Source of the DNA: DASRDU01 sp035652435
GTDB lineage: Bacteria; Acidobacteriota; Blastocatellia; RBC074
Assembly: GCA_035652435.1 (NCBI GenBank)
Contig: DASRDU010000129.1
Location: 102,288-166,287 of the forward strand
DNA length: 64,000 nt
Direction of reading: 5' to 3'
Below, one piece after another: positions 18,501 through 26,134 of this stretch. The notes under the pieces are model-generated. The model had not been told where the DNA came from and made no database searches. It saw only the letters and a list, made by a program, of their open reading frames with translations. The position numbers and the translations under genes were made by a program. Position 1 is the stretch's first letter; the number at the start of each line of letters is the position of its first letter.

Positions 18501-18953
18501 TCGAACGCGTTGCTATACAACACGCTCGGCGGCTGGGAAGTGAGCGGTATCACGCGCTGGCAGACAGGTCAGTACCTGACTCCGACGGCTAACACCACGA
18601 TCGGCGGCCGTCGCGCCGATTATTTGGGCGGAGACATCAACCAGCAGGGGAGTGATCCACTACTGGAGTGGTTCAATAAAGCCGCCTTTGGTCCTGCGCC
18701 CGACGCGCGGCGAGGTAGTGCCGGCGTAGGTGTGATCACAGGCCCAGGCCGTTATTTCTGGGATCTCTCGCTCCGTAAGTGGTTCTCCGTCACTGAACAG
18801 GTCAAGCTGCAATTCCAGGCGGACTTCTTTAATGCTTTCAACCAGCTCAACCTGAACAATCCGTCCACCAACTTTTCGGCTGGCGGCTACGGCGCGATCA
18901 CCGGCTCCGCGCCGGCGCGTAACGTGCAACTCGGGCTCAAGCTGACGTTCTGA
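15513..18953 (+). CDS. TonB-dependent receptor, Oar-like, with carboxypeptidase-regulatory N-domain (1146 aa)
   Basis: Outer-membrane transporter/adhesin of the type expanded in Acidobacteriota. A signal peptide (FLFLVLMLTFACVSSSSAQ) is followed by a carboxypeptidase-D regulatory-like Ig fold (ISGTVTDASGAAVPGAKVTV), a plug domain (LALNGRNYMQLTTLIPGAP; PINGSRGNANSLTVDGG) and a long beta-barrel ending LGLKLTF, with the terminal aromatic residue expected by the Bam machinery. GGAG stands 7 nt before the ATG. No clear TonB box was seen. Its ligand is unknown; Oar-type proteins often handle polymers or peptides. The upstream 243-nt spacer shows only a small GCCCA/TGGGC hairpin (15349-15361). Confidence 0.92.
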   Translation: MYQNSIPRHLNRFLFLVLMLTFACVSSSSAQTITGRISGTVTDASGAAVPGAKVTVVNEATKLTRAATTDENGFYVVTSLPVGIYDITIEQQGFKKSGKTGYDLGADARLTVDFKLETGAVTESVEVVASTGETVNSTSGEVARVVDSAQVQELALNGRNYMQLTTLIPGAPLLNDDQLGLMTGLSVSQPINGSRGNANSLTVDGGFNLDSGSNSSQINNVGIDFIREVNVKTSNFSSEYGRNSGASINVVTRSGGNSFHGSAFEYLRNDKLDANNFFNNARGVQRPVLRYNNFGFSFGGPIIKDKFFFFGGIEWKYIRRFTNSSLQTLPTRAERGGDFSQRLRGPDGVVGTADDGVLRNPANAASTCVAPTITNGVVTKAAVRTGCFPNNTIPANLITPDGKAIANVYNSMEKLAAAYTDTLTSNNAVYQQPNPFDFRQDLIRLDYRFNERHSIYGRYLHDKYDLIDPFGTFIGSALPTIPTNRVRPGYGIQVGHTWLISPNLVNEAKFNTSWNSQRVPPVGEFWKRETYGFTYQQLFTNGGRFENGIPDTSISGFAGWNGPAQSLLSPTTDIALGDNISWVHGAHSLKTGLLLIRNRKDQNGRTAYTGSVNFSTSGNTNTTNNAFADSLLGNFRTYTEADTDPIGFFRFSQIESFVSDSWKVSRRLSLELGLRYQYGFPTYTQANNIANFNPAFYNPAQAVTVKADGTIDTTRGGNRFNGLVRAGIGVPQSELGRVPNGASPTVLSIPTGAPRGIYDPQHLFAPRFSFAYSPFNDKMAIRGGFGIFYDRPEGNLIFSAVNVPPYSSSSQFENGNLASITGGRASALAPFGSIDAIDPNLVVPYQMNYSLSIQRELPWGIFGEVSYIGNQGRHLIRQPDINQASFQAQLENALLPTAQRLSTNALRPYKGFSNIRMRLSDSNSNYNALQVYATKRKGNLRATVSYTWSKVLTDSSSNTDNLEDPGNRSYNYGPASFDRRHIFVTTYTYQLPFFSKSNALLYNTLGGWEVSGITRWQTGQYLTPTANTTIGGRRADYLGGDINQQGSDPLLEWFNKAAFGPAPDARRGSAGVGVITGPGRYFWDLSLRKWFSVTEQVKLQFQADFFNAFNQLNLNNPSTNFSAGGYGAITGSAPARNVQLGLKLTF

Positions 18954-18987
18954 GTTCATTCGGGGAATATCATCTCCACTCATCCTG

Positions 18988-19038
18988 ACGCGGAAATGCG
19001 GGCATCGGGCACCGAACACCCGGCTCGCATTTCCGCGT
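18988..19038 (+). terminator. Hairpin terminator after the TonB-dependent receptor
   Basis: ACGCGGAAATGCG (18988-19000) and CGCATTTCCGCGT (19026-19038) form a perfect 13-bp stem 34 nt after the receptor stop codon. Only a short T-rich patch (GTTTCTT) follows, so termination may be partly factor-dependent. Confidence 0.6.
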
Positions 19039-19059
19039 AGCGTTTCTTCAACCGAACGC

Positions 19060-19090
19060 TTGAACTTACTCAGTGGTTTTCCGGTAGAAT
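19060..19090 (+). promoter_or_regulatory. Possible sigma-70-type promoter for the GMC-MFS-cupin operon
   Basis: TTGAAC (19060-19065) and TAGAAT (19085-19090) are separated by 19 bp, about 50 bp before the GMC start codon. The -10 is good; the spacing is long, so confidence is modest. Confidence 0.35.
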
Positions 19091-19139
19091 AAGCCGTCCC
19101 TTCATTGACCCCTTCAGCAGAGAGTTTTCCAGAGAGAGC

Positions 19140-20840
19140 ATGGCGCAAAAGAAAATTTACGACGCAATCGTTGTTGGTTCCGGCGCGGCGGGGGCGACTG
19201 CTGCTCACGTCCTGGTCAATCAGGGCCTGAGCGTCCTGTTACTTGAAATCGGGCCGAAGTGGAACCCGCTGACCGATTACGTCACGTCGCACAAATGGTC
19301 TTACGAAATGCCGTACCGGAGCCTGGGCAGGCCCGGGCAGTATGACGGGCTGTGGAAGATCAATGCCTACACCGAACACCTTTACGTCAACCCGAGGGTG
19401 GATCGGTACGGGACCGCGCCGGGCACCGATTTTCACTGGACGCGCATTCACGCAGTCGGCGGGCGCACGATCACGTGGGGCCGCCTGAGCCTGCGCATGG
19501 CCGAGTGGGATTTCAGGCAGAAGTCCATGCAGGATGGTTACGGCGAAGACTGGCCGATCAGTTACGAAGACCTCGCGCCTTATTACGAAAAGGCCGAACG
19601 GCTGATGGGCGTCTCCGGCGTCCGCGACGGGCTGGCCGTCCTGCCCGACGGAATTTATATGCCGCCGCCGGGCCTGCGATGCGGCGAAGTCGAACTGAAG
19701 AAGGCCTGCGACAAGCTCGGCATTCCGGCGATTTCAAATCGCAAGGCGGTACTCACACAGAAATATGACGGGCGCTCGGCCTGCCATTACTGCGACGGCT
19801 GTGACCGCGGCTGCGAAACCTTCTCGCGTTACTCAACACTCGAAGCGCTGGTTCCGAAACTGGTCGGCAAACCGAACTTCACGCTGCAAACCCGCGCAGC
19901 GGCGTACCGCGTGCTGCTCGACCCGAAGACCGGCAGGGCGCGCGGCGTGTCTTACATCAACACGCAGAACAAACAGGAGTACGAAGTTTACGGCAAGGCG
20001 GTCGTGCTGGGTGCGGGCGCGATGGAATCCACGCGCATCCTGCTCAACTCGAAAACCCGCGAACACCCGAACGGGCTCGCGAATTCATCGGGCGTGCTGG
20101 GCCATTACCTGATGGACAGCATCAAGTCAGGAAACGTCAGCGGATACCTGCCACGCTTCAAAGGCCGCCCGGTCGTCAATGAAGACGGGGCTGGCGGCGG
20201 GCACCTTTACATCCCGCGTTTCACCAACATTCCTGCGGGCAAGGGGCGCGGGCGCAAATCATCGGTGATGCGCGGCTGGCAGTACCAGCCGAACAGCGGC
20301 GCGCGCGACTTCCCCGGCTATTCGCATTCGGTCGGCGGCTTCGGCTCGGATTTCAAGAAGCAGGTGCGCGAACGGAATCCGGCGATGGTCTCAATGATCG
20401 GCTTCGGCGAATCGCTCGGCGATTTCAATAACTACTGCGAGATTGACCCGGACGGCCTCAGGGATCGTTACGGCATCCCGCAGCTACGCTTCCACTGCAA
20501 ATGGGGCGACAACGATCTGAAAATGTCCGACGCAATGTACGATGCGGCGGAAGAGATCCTGCGCGCCGCGGGCGCTGAGATCAACCCCTACCAGCGCCGC
20601 ACCCCGCCGCCGCACGGCGATTCGACGCACGAGGTCGGCACAGCACGCATGGGTGATGACCCGAAAACGTCGGTCCTCAACAAATGGTGTCAGGCGCACG
20701 AGGTAAAAAACCTCTTCGTCGCCGATGGCGCGTCATTCGTCTCGGTTTCAGAAAAGAACGTGACGCTGACGATCACCGCGCTGGCTTGGCGGGCGAGCGC
20801 GTATCTGGCCGAAGAATTACGCAAGGGCAACCTGGTCTGA
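19140..20840 (+). CDS. GMC-family FAD-dependent dehydrogenase with Cys cluster (566 aa)
   Basis: Flavoprotein oxidising a sugar or alcohol. The N-terminal dinucleotide motif is GSGAAGATAAHVL, and the C-terminal GMC_oxred_C segment contains HEVGTARMG and the FVADGASFVSVSEKNVTLT block. Around residues 215-225 is CHYCDGCDRGC, at almost the same place as the Fe-S-binding cysteines of FAD-glucose dehydrogenase alpha subunits. This favours a dehydrogenase that passes electrons on, rather than an oxygen-reducing oxidase. No twin-arginine signal is evident. It leads an operon with an MFS transporter (65-nt gap) and a cupin protein, suggesting uptake plus oxidation of one small molecule. Confidence 0.88.
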   Translation: MAQKKIYDAIVVGSGAAGATAAHVLVNQGLSVLLLEIGPKWNPLTDYVTSHKWSYEMPYRSLGRPGQYDGLWKINAYTEHLYVNPRVDRYGTAPGTDFHWTRIHAVGGRTITWGRLSLRMAEWDFRQKSMQDGYGEDWPISYEDLAPYYEKAERLMGVSGVRDGLAVLPDGIYMPPPGLRCGEVELKKACDKLGIPAISNRKAVLTQKYDGRSACHYCDGCDRGCETFSRYSTLEALVPKLVGKPNFTLQTRAAAYRVLLDPKTGRARGVSYINTQNKQEYEVYGKAVVLGAGAMESTRILLNSKTREHPNGLANSSGVLGHYLMDSIKSGNVSGYLPRFKGRPVVNEDGAGGGHLYIPRFTNIPAGKGRGRKSSVMRGWQYQPNSGARDFPGYSHSVGGFGSDFKKQVRERNPAMVSMIGFGESLGDFNNYCEIDPDGLRDRYGIPQLRFHCKWGDNDLKMSDAMYDAAEEILRAAGAEINPYQRRTPPPHGDSTHEVGTARMGDDPKTSVLNKWCQAHEVKNLFVADGASFVSVSEKNVTLTITALAWRASAYLAEELRKGNLV

Positions 20841-20905
20841 AGATGACGGTGAGAAGCGGAGACAGGCAGCAAACAGCACAATAACGACTGACAGGAGAAC
20901 AAAAC

Positions 20906-22180
20906 GTGCCTGATCGAGGGAAAACCTTTTACGGCTGGTGGGTCGTCGGTTCGGCATTCGCCTTCATGTTTCTGATCGTCGGGTTTGCGACCTACGGGCT
21001 GCCGCTCTTTTACAACCTGTGGGTCGGCGAATTCGGCTGGAAGCGCGCCGACATTCAATTCGGCAACACGATGGGCAAGCTCATCGTCGGGCCGATCTTC
21101 GGCTTCCTCGCGGGCTGGGTGATTGACCGTTACGGTCCGCGGCGCGTCATGCTCCTGGGAGCGCTCAGCGCGGCGGGGGCGCTCCTGGGCTTCGGCTGGA
21201 TGGGTTCGATCCCGGTGCTTTACCTCTTCTTCTTTTTCAACGCGGTCGGCTACCTGTGCGCCGGTCCGCTGCCGAATCAGGTCCTGCTCTCGCACTGGTT
21301 CACTCGGCTGCGCGGGCGCGTGATGGGCATCGCCTACGTCGGCATCGGCGTCGGCGGGATGATCGTGCCCTGGGTGATTTACTTTTTGAATAAGCAGTTC
21401 GGCTGGCGCGGATCGCTGCGGCTGCTCGGCCTGCTCTTTGCGGTAGTGATGCTCTTGATGCTGCTGGTCGTCAAACGCCGACCGGCTGATCTGGGGTTGT
21501 TCCCCGACGGCGATGCCGAGCCGTCCGACGCGGCGGCGGCCAAGCCGTTGCCGGTCAGGCTGGCGAGCGTCATGAGGACTCCGGCATTCTGGCTGCTGGC
21601 CGCGGGCAGCGTCCTGAGCATCGGCGCAATCGGCGGGGTGATCCAGAACCTGGCGCTCTACATCGCCGACATCAGGCCGAAAGCCGAAGTCGAGATCACC
21701 AAGGCAACGATTTCCAGCATCACGCTCATGTCGAGCGTGGCCGGTCGGCTGACGATGGGCTGGCTGGCCGACCGCTTCACGAAAAAGTACGTCATGCTCG
21801 TGACCTACTGTCTGGTCGGGCTCTCGATCCCGCTGCTGATCCTCGCGCGCGATTACCCGCCGCTGCTCTATGTTTTTGCGGTGGCGTTCGGCTTCGGCCT
21901 CGGGGCGGATTACATGCTGATCCCGCTGATGGCGGCGGAGTGCTTCGGGCTGGCGGCGCTTAGCCGCGTCCTCGGCATCATCATTATGAGCGACGCGGTG
22001 GGCGAGGCACTGATGCCGTATCTGGTCGCATACTTCCGCGATAAGAACGGCAGCTATGTGGGAGGGTTCACGCTGGCCACGGCGCTGGCGATGCTCGGCG
22101 CGGTGGCGATCCTCTCGATTCGCTACCGCAACGGGGTTCCGGTCAGCCGACTACAACTTCAGTCTTCGGAGGCAAGCTGA
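20906..22180 (+). CDS. Major facilitator superfamily transporter (424 aa)
   Basis: Twelve-helix secondary transporter in the inner membrane. Visible are the loop 2-3 motif (GWVIDRYGPRRVM) and its repeat in the second half (GWLADRFTKKYVM), with long hydrophobic helices between. Overall pattern resembles the OFA (oxalate/formate antiporter) and monocarboxylate group. It starts with GTG, with AGGAG 8 nt upstream. Its stop codon overlaps the cupin start by one base, so the two are translationally coupled. The substrate is unknown but probably relates to the upstream GMC dehydrogenase. Confidence 0.88.
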   Translation: MPDRGKTFYGWWVVGSAFAFMFLIVGFATYGLPLFYNLWVGEFGWKRADIQFGNTMGKLIVGPIFGFLAGWVIDRYGPRRVMLLGALSAAGALLGFGWMGSIPVLYLFFFFNAVGYLCAGPLPNQVLLSHWFTRLRGRVMGIAYVGIGVGGMIVPWVIYFLNKQFGWRGSLRLLGLLFAVVMLLMLLVVKRRPADLGLFPDGDAEPSDAAAAKPLPVRLASVMRTPAFWLLAAGSVLSIGAIGGVIQNLALYIADIRPKAEVEITKATISSITLMSSVAGRLTMGWLADRFTKKYVMLVTYCLVGLSIPLLILARDYPPLLYVFAVAFGFGLGADYMLIPLMAAECFGLAALSRVLGIIIMSDAVGEALMPYLVAYFRDKNGSYVGGFTLATALAMLGAVAILSIRYRNGVPVSRLQLQSSEAS

Positions 22181-22626
22181 TGAAAAAGGCATTACTGTTA
22201 CTGACGCTCGTACTCATGCTTTCAGGGTTCGTCTGGCAGGCCGCCCGCCGGGCTGATAAAACGGCGGCCGAAACGACCGAGGGGTACGTGCTGGAACACG
22301 ACGCCGACGTGGCGAAAGATGAGCCCGGCCCGCACAAGGGCGGAGGGCGATCAACCGCCTACAGCTTCTTTGATAAAGCGCCGGGCTACCATTTCGCCTT
22401 CCGCAAGCGGGTGCTGCACCCGGGCGCGGCTATCGGCTATCACCCGCAGAAGGAGGACGAGGTTTACTACGTCCTCAGCGGCGCCGGCGTGATGCAGATG
22501 AACGGCAAGGAATTCCAGGTCAGGGCCGGCGACGCGATCCTGACGCGCCCGGGCAGCTCGCATGGATTAAAGCAAACCGGTCAGGATGACCTGGTGCTGA
22601 TCATCACTTACGAAAAACAGCGCTGA
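22180..22626 (+). CDS. Exported small cupin protein (148 aa)
   Basis: The N-terminal hydrophobic segment (ALLLLTLVLMLSGFVWQ) is a signal peptide or anchor. A cupin_2 barrel follows, with motif 1 around YHPQKEDEVYYVLSGAG and motif 2 around DAILTRPGSSHGL, giving His/Glu/His metal ligands. The start ATG overlaps the MFS stop (TGATG). Being exported, it could bind or isomerise the substrate of the adjacent transporter/dehydrogenase, but the reaction is unknown. Confidence 0.8.
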   Translation: MKKALLLLTLVLMLSGFVWQAARRADKTAAETTEGYVLEHDADVAKDEPGPHKGGGRSTAYSFFDKAPGYHFAFRKRVLHPGAAIGYHPQKEDEVYYVLSGAGVMQMNGKEFQVRAGDAILTRPGSSHGLKQTGQDDLVLIITYEKQR

Positions 22627-22758
22627 AGTGGGTGCCGCTTCGATTTTTCGCATTTACTTCACCGCCCGTCTGCCTTACGATTGTACCGCCTCGGTTGCTA
22701 TTCACCCTCACTTTACTGCCTGAAGCTTTTTTGAAATCCAGCCCCGCATTGAAAGGCC

Positions 22759-23529
22759 ATGAGCAAGCTTTCTCTTACCCTGATGCTGGTCGCTCTGCTC
22801 TGCGGTGGCATGCTTTACCCGTCGCAGGCGCAGGGTGATGATTCGCCGACAGCCGTCGTCAAAAAATTCTATCAGCAGCTGCACGCGCGGAAATATCTTG
22901 ATGGTTTGCGCCTGTCGGTTTACGGCCCGGCGGTCGAAGGTCTGTCGCCGGACGAACTCAGGGAACTCGAATCAGACTTCTCCCGCATCGCCGAAGGGAT
23001 TCCTGAAAACGTCGAGACCACGGGCGAGCAGATCAGCGGCGACACGGCCACCGTCTTCATCAAACTGCCCGGCGCGGCGGGGCCACAGGACATCACGCTG
23101 GCCAGAATTGACGGCCACTGGCGCGTAGGCGACCGGGAAACATACAAGCTCGTCAAAGGGCAGGGCCGCGAGTTCTTCTTTAATGCGCGGATCAGCGTCA
23201 GGGAGAACGAGGCCGCGGAGTGGCTGGAAGAGATCTTCGGGGCCGAAACGGTCTACTTCAAGGCGAAGTCCCGCTTCACCACGCTCGAAGAACTACTCAG
23301 CCTTGGCGGGATTTCGAAACAGCTGGCGAACGATTCAGAAAGTGGCTACCGTTTTGAATTGAAGGTCGCTGAAAACGGGCAGGGATTCACTGCCACCGCG
23401 GTCCCCGTCAGGTACGGTCGGACGGGCCGACGGAGTTTTTACATTGATGAGGCTGGCGTCATCCGGGCCGAAGACAAGCAGGGCCAGGCGGCGACGGCTG
23501 CATCACCAAAGTACCAGATTATAAAATGA
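22759..23529 (+). CDS. Secreted protein with a C-terminal pilin-like segment, unknown function (256 aa)
   Basis: Signal peptide MSKLSLTLMLVALLCGGMLYPSQAQ. The first part (PTAVVKKFYQQLHARKY ... ITLARIDGHWRVGD) resembles DUF4878/NTF2-like lumazine-fold domains. The last ~75 residues (ESGYRFELKV; GFTATAVPV; GRRSFYIDEAGVIR) resemble the beta-sheet ends of Acidobacteriota type IV pilin-like proteins. There is no prepilin peptidase site, so it is not itself a pilin. It stands between the cupin operon and a PilZ gene. Function unknown. Confidence 0.7.
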   Translation: MSKLSLTLMLVALLCGGMLYPSQAQGDDSPTAVVKKFYQQLHARKYLDGLRLSVYGPAVEGLSPDELRELESDFSRIAEGIPENVETTGEQISGDTATVFIKLPGAAGPQDITLARIDGHWRVGDRETYKLVKGQGREFFFNARISVRENEAAEWLEEIFGAETVYFKAKSRFTTLEELLSLGGISKQLANDSESGYRFELKVAENGQGFTATAVPVRYGRTGRRSFYIDEAGVIRAEDKQGQAATAASPKYQIIK

Positions 23530-23703
23530 TTGACCCCGGGGCAGCAGATTGATCTTTCGGACACCCCTGACGATTCAATGTTCACCCACTGAGATCAGGC
23601 ATTCCGAGCGTTCAGTCTGTAATCGAAAGTACCCGGTCGGACTCCCACCCTCTTTGCCTGCGCCTGTGCCCCGTATCCCTGTTTTGTCAGTCTTAAAGTT
23701 ATT

Positions 23704-24150
23704 ATGCTTATGACCCGACAACCAATCAGCGACCGCATGTTCAATCTGGTCCGCAGCTTCATCAGCAATCGACGCGCCGCCAGGCGTATTTTATCCGCGC
23801 TTCCAGTCCGGTTTTCCATCGTCCGCCAGAGTTCCGCCAGTAAAACGCACCGGTCACGCAGCATTGCTGCCAGCACGACGGACATCAGCCGGTCGGGTCT
23901 CGCAATTTCGACCAGCGTGATTCAGATTGATAACTTTCACATTTCGATGAGTTCTGACATGACTTCGGAGCAGTTTCTCGACATCGAACTGACGCTGCCC
24001 GAACGGAGCGTTCACATCGAGGGCCGACCGCTCCGTTACGACCGCCGGGAATCGGAAGCGGGCGGGTATCTTGTTGGAGTGCAGATTATGAGGATGTCGG
24101 ATGAAGATCGCCTGGTTTACGAAGAATACCTGAAGCACCCGGTCAGGTAG
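23704..24150 (+). CDS. PilZ-domain protein (148 aa)
   Basis: Candidate c-di-GMP receptor. The basic N-terminal RRAARR segment is followed by the second PilZ motif as DISRSGLAIS (D/NxSxxG), then a beta-barrel segment. The first RxxxR motif is present in altered form, so ligand binding is likely but not certain. Two in-frame ATGs (23704 and 23710) are possible starts. No neighbouring diguanylate cyclase is in the window. The gene is convergent with the FGE-like gene, 20 nt apart. Confidence 0.7.
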   Translation: MLMTRQPISDRMFNLVRSFISNRRAARRILSALPVRFSIVRQSSASKTHRSRSIAASTTDISRSGLAISTSVIQIDNFHISMSSDMTSEQFLDIELTLPERSVHIEGRPLRYDRRESEAGGYLVGVQIMRMSDEDRLVYEEYLKHPVR

Positions 24151-24170
24151 GGCCGGCCATTCCACGGTCA

Positions 24171-25196
24171 TCATTCATCGCGCACACAGCGAAAGCCAAG
24201 GTTGTTGAGTCCGCTGTCCGGCGTCGCGTGGCTGCGTGCGGCGGGCCGGTAGTTCGTACAGTAATTTTCGCTGCACAGCCACGAGCCGCCACGCATTGCG
24301 CGTTCAGTTCCCGCAACCGGGCCGTGCGGATCAACTGCGGGACTGACGGCATAATACTTCTCATCGAACCAGTCGGCACACCACTCCCAGACATTGCCCG
24401 CCATATCGTAAAGGCCGTAACCGTTCGGCGCGAAGCTGCCCACCGGCGCGCGCCCCTTGAAGCCGTCTTCACCGGTGTCGAAACCGGCGAAGCCATTTCT
24501 TTCATTCGGGAAAATTCCCTGCCACCAGTTGGCGACCGGCCTGCCGCCGGGCCGCAGTTCATCGCCCCAGACAAACTTTTTTCCAACCAGCCCGCCGCGC
24601 GCCGCGTATTCCCACTCGGCTTCAGTCGGCAGCCGCTTCCCCGCCCACCGCGCATAAGCCGCCGCGTCATTCCACGAAACCTGCGTGACCGGCTCGTTGG
24701 GCGAGACTTTGGATTTCGGCCCGTCGGGATGTTGCCAGTCCGCGCCGTCCGATTTTTCCCAGCCGCCTGAATTTTTCGACTTCATCGCAAAGACGCCCGA
24801 CCAGCCGAACTTCTCGGCTTCAGTCCTGTAGCCGGTGGCTTTAATGAACTTCGCAAACTCGGCGACCGTGACTTCGCGTGCGTCCATCCAGAAGGATTTC
24901 ACGGTGACTTCGTGAACCGGCGCTTCGTCAGGCATCTCGTCACTCGCGCCCATCAGGAAGCTGCCGCCTTTGATCAGGACCATACCTTCCTTTTCTCTGT
25001 ATCCGGGCGATGAGGCCGGAGGAACAACAGAGGTCGAAAGCTGCGAGGTTGCGGCAGGAGTGGCCGAAGAGTGCGAATTATGATCGTGCTGATTCGGAAC
25101 AGATGATGTTGAGGGCTGCTGGCAGCCTGACGTGATCAGTGGCGCGAGCAACAGCAGGATCAGTAACGGAATTTGCGGGGCTGTTCTGATTCTCAC
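24171..25196 (-). CDS. Formylglycine-generating enzyme (SUMF1)-family lipoprotein (341 aa)
   Basis: FGE-sulfatase fold. The domain starts at MVLIKGGSFLMGASDEMPDE and includes TEAEWEYAARGG and YDMAGNVWEWCADWF. The last part, GGSWLCSENYCTNYRPAARS, keeps both cysteines at the positions of the copper-binding active-site pair of true formylglycine-generating enzymes; many family members lack them. The N-terminus is a lipoprotein signal ending LITSGC. No sulfatase is in this window. It is separated by 9 nt from mqnD and is the last gene of the leftward menaquinone operon, possibly only by position. Enzymatic activity is inferred. Confidence 0.85.
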   Translation of the reverse strand: MRIRTAPQIPLLILLLLAPLITSGCQQPSTSSVPNQHDHNSHSSATPAATSQLSTSVVPPASSPGYREKEGMVLIKGGSFLMGASDEMPDEAPVHEVTVKSFWMDAREVTVAEFAKFIKATGYRTEAEKFGWSGVFAMKSKNSGGWEKSDGADWQHPDGPKSKVSPNEPVTQVSWNDAAAYARWAGKRLPTEAEWEYAARGGLVGKKFVWGDELRPGGRPVANWWQGIFPNERNGFAGFDTGEDGFKGRAPVGSFAPNGYGLYDMAGNVWEWCADWFDEKYYAVSPAVDPHGPVAGTERAMRGGSWLCSENYCTNYRPAARSHATPDSGLNNLGFRCVRDE

Positions 25197-25205
25197 CGGA
25201 CCGAT

Positions 25206-26045
25206 TTATTCGACAAACTCAACGCTGACCTGGCGCGGGACAATGCCCTCGCGGAAACCTTCGTCGAGCATCAGCTGCACGGCGCGGCGGTCGGCGTCAG
25301 TGTACCCAAGGGTGCTTTTGTTGACCCACATCGCGACGAACTTGTCGGCCAGCTCGACCGGCATCTCGCGCGCGAACTGCATCGCGTAATTGAGCGCGTC
25401 CTGGCGATGGTCGAGCGAGAACTGGATGCTCCGGTGCAGCCAGGACGAAACCTGCCGCTGCAAATCCGCGCCCAGATCGCGCCTGATGAAGTTGCCTCCC
25501 ATCGGCAGCGGCAGGCCCGTCTCCTGCTTCCACCACGCGCCGAGGTCAACGATTTTCCTGAGGCCATCTTCCTGATAAGTCAGCTGGCCTTCGTGAATCA
25601 GCAGACCGGCGTCGTAACGGCCGGCGAGGACTTCATCAATGATCCGGTCGAATTCAACGACGCCGTATTCAAACTCCGGCGTGTGCAGCCGCAGGGCGAG
25701 GTACGCGCTCGTCAGCAGCCCTGGAATGGCGACACGTTTGTTCTTTAGTTCGCCCACCGGGAAAGCCTCGCGGGCCACGACTATCGGCCCGTAGCCGTCG
25801 CCGATGCTCGCGCCGTGCGGCAGCAGCGCGTAATGATCCGCGATGTAAGCGTAGGCGTGAAACGAAGCAGCCGTCACGTCGTATTCGCGCGTGGTCATCG
25901 CGACCTGGTTGAGGGTCTGAATGTCCCTGAGGACGTGAGTGAATTTCAGTTCGCCCGTGTCAATTTTGTCGGTGGCGAGGCCGTAAAACATAAAGGCATC
26001 GTCCGAATCCGGGCTGTGCGCAACTTTGATCTCTCTTTGAACCAT
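25206..26045 (-). CDS. mqnD: 1,4-dihydroxy-6-naphthoate synthase, futalosine menaquinone pathway
   Basis: MqnD converts cyclic dehypoxanthinyl futalosine to 1,4-dihydroxy-6-naphthoate. The family signature HSPDSDDAFMFYGLA lies at the N-terminus, and SFHAYAYIADHYALLP and GASIGDGYGPIVVA follow; the fold is a periplasmic-binding-like two-lobe enzyme. The open frame reaches 26093, but ATG at 26045 (MVQREIKVAHS) matches the usual start just before the signature. It shares the operon with mqnE, mqnP and a ubiX-like gene. MqnA/B/C are not in the window. Confidence 0.9.
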   Translation of the reverse strand: MVQREIKVAHSPDSDDAFMFYGLATDKIDTGELKFTHVLRDIQTLNQVAMTTREYDVTAASFHAYAYIADHYALLPHGASIGDGYGPIVVAREAFPVGELKNKRVAIPGLLTSAYLALRLHTPEFEYGVVEFDRIIDEVLAGRYDAGLLIHEGQLTYQEDGLRKIVDLGAWWKQETGLPLPMGGNFIRRDLGADLQRQVSSWLHRSIQFSLDHRQDALNYAMQFAREMPVELADKFVAMWVNKSTLGYTDADRRAVQLMLDEGFREGIVPRQVSVEFVE

Positions 26046-26134
26046 AAGAATAACAATCCGCAAGTCACACGAAGGGGCACGAAGAATCGGCAAAGCCCTG
26101 GTGTTTCTTCGTGAGGCTTCGTGGAAGAGATGAT

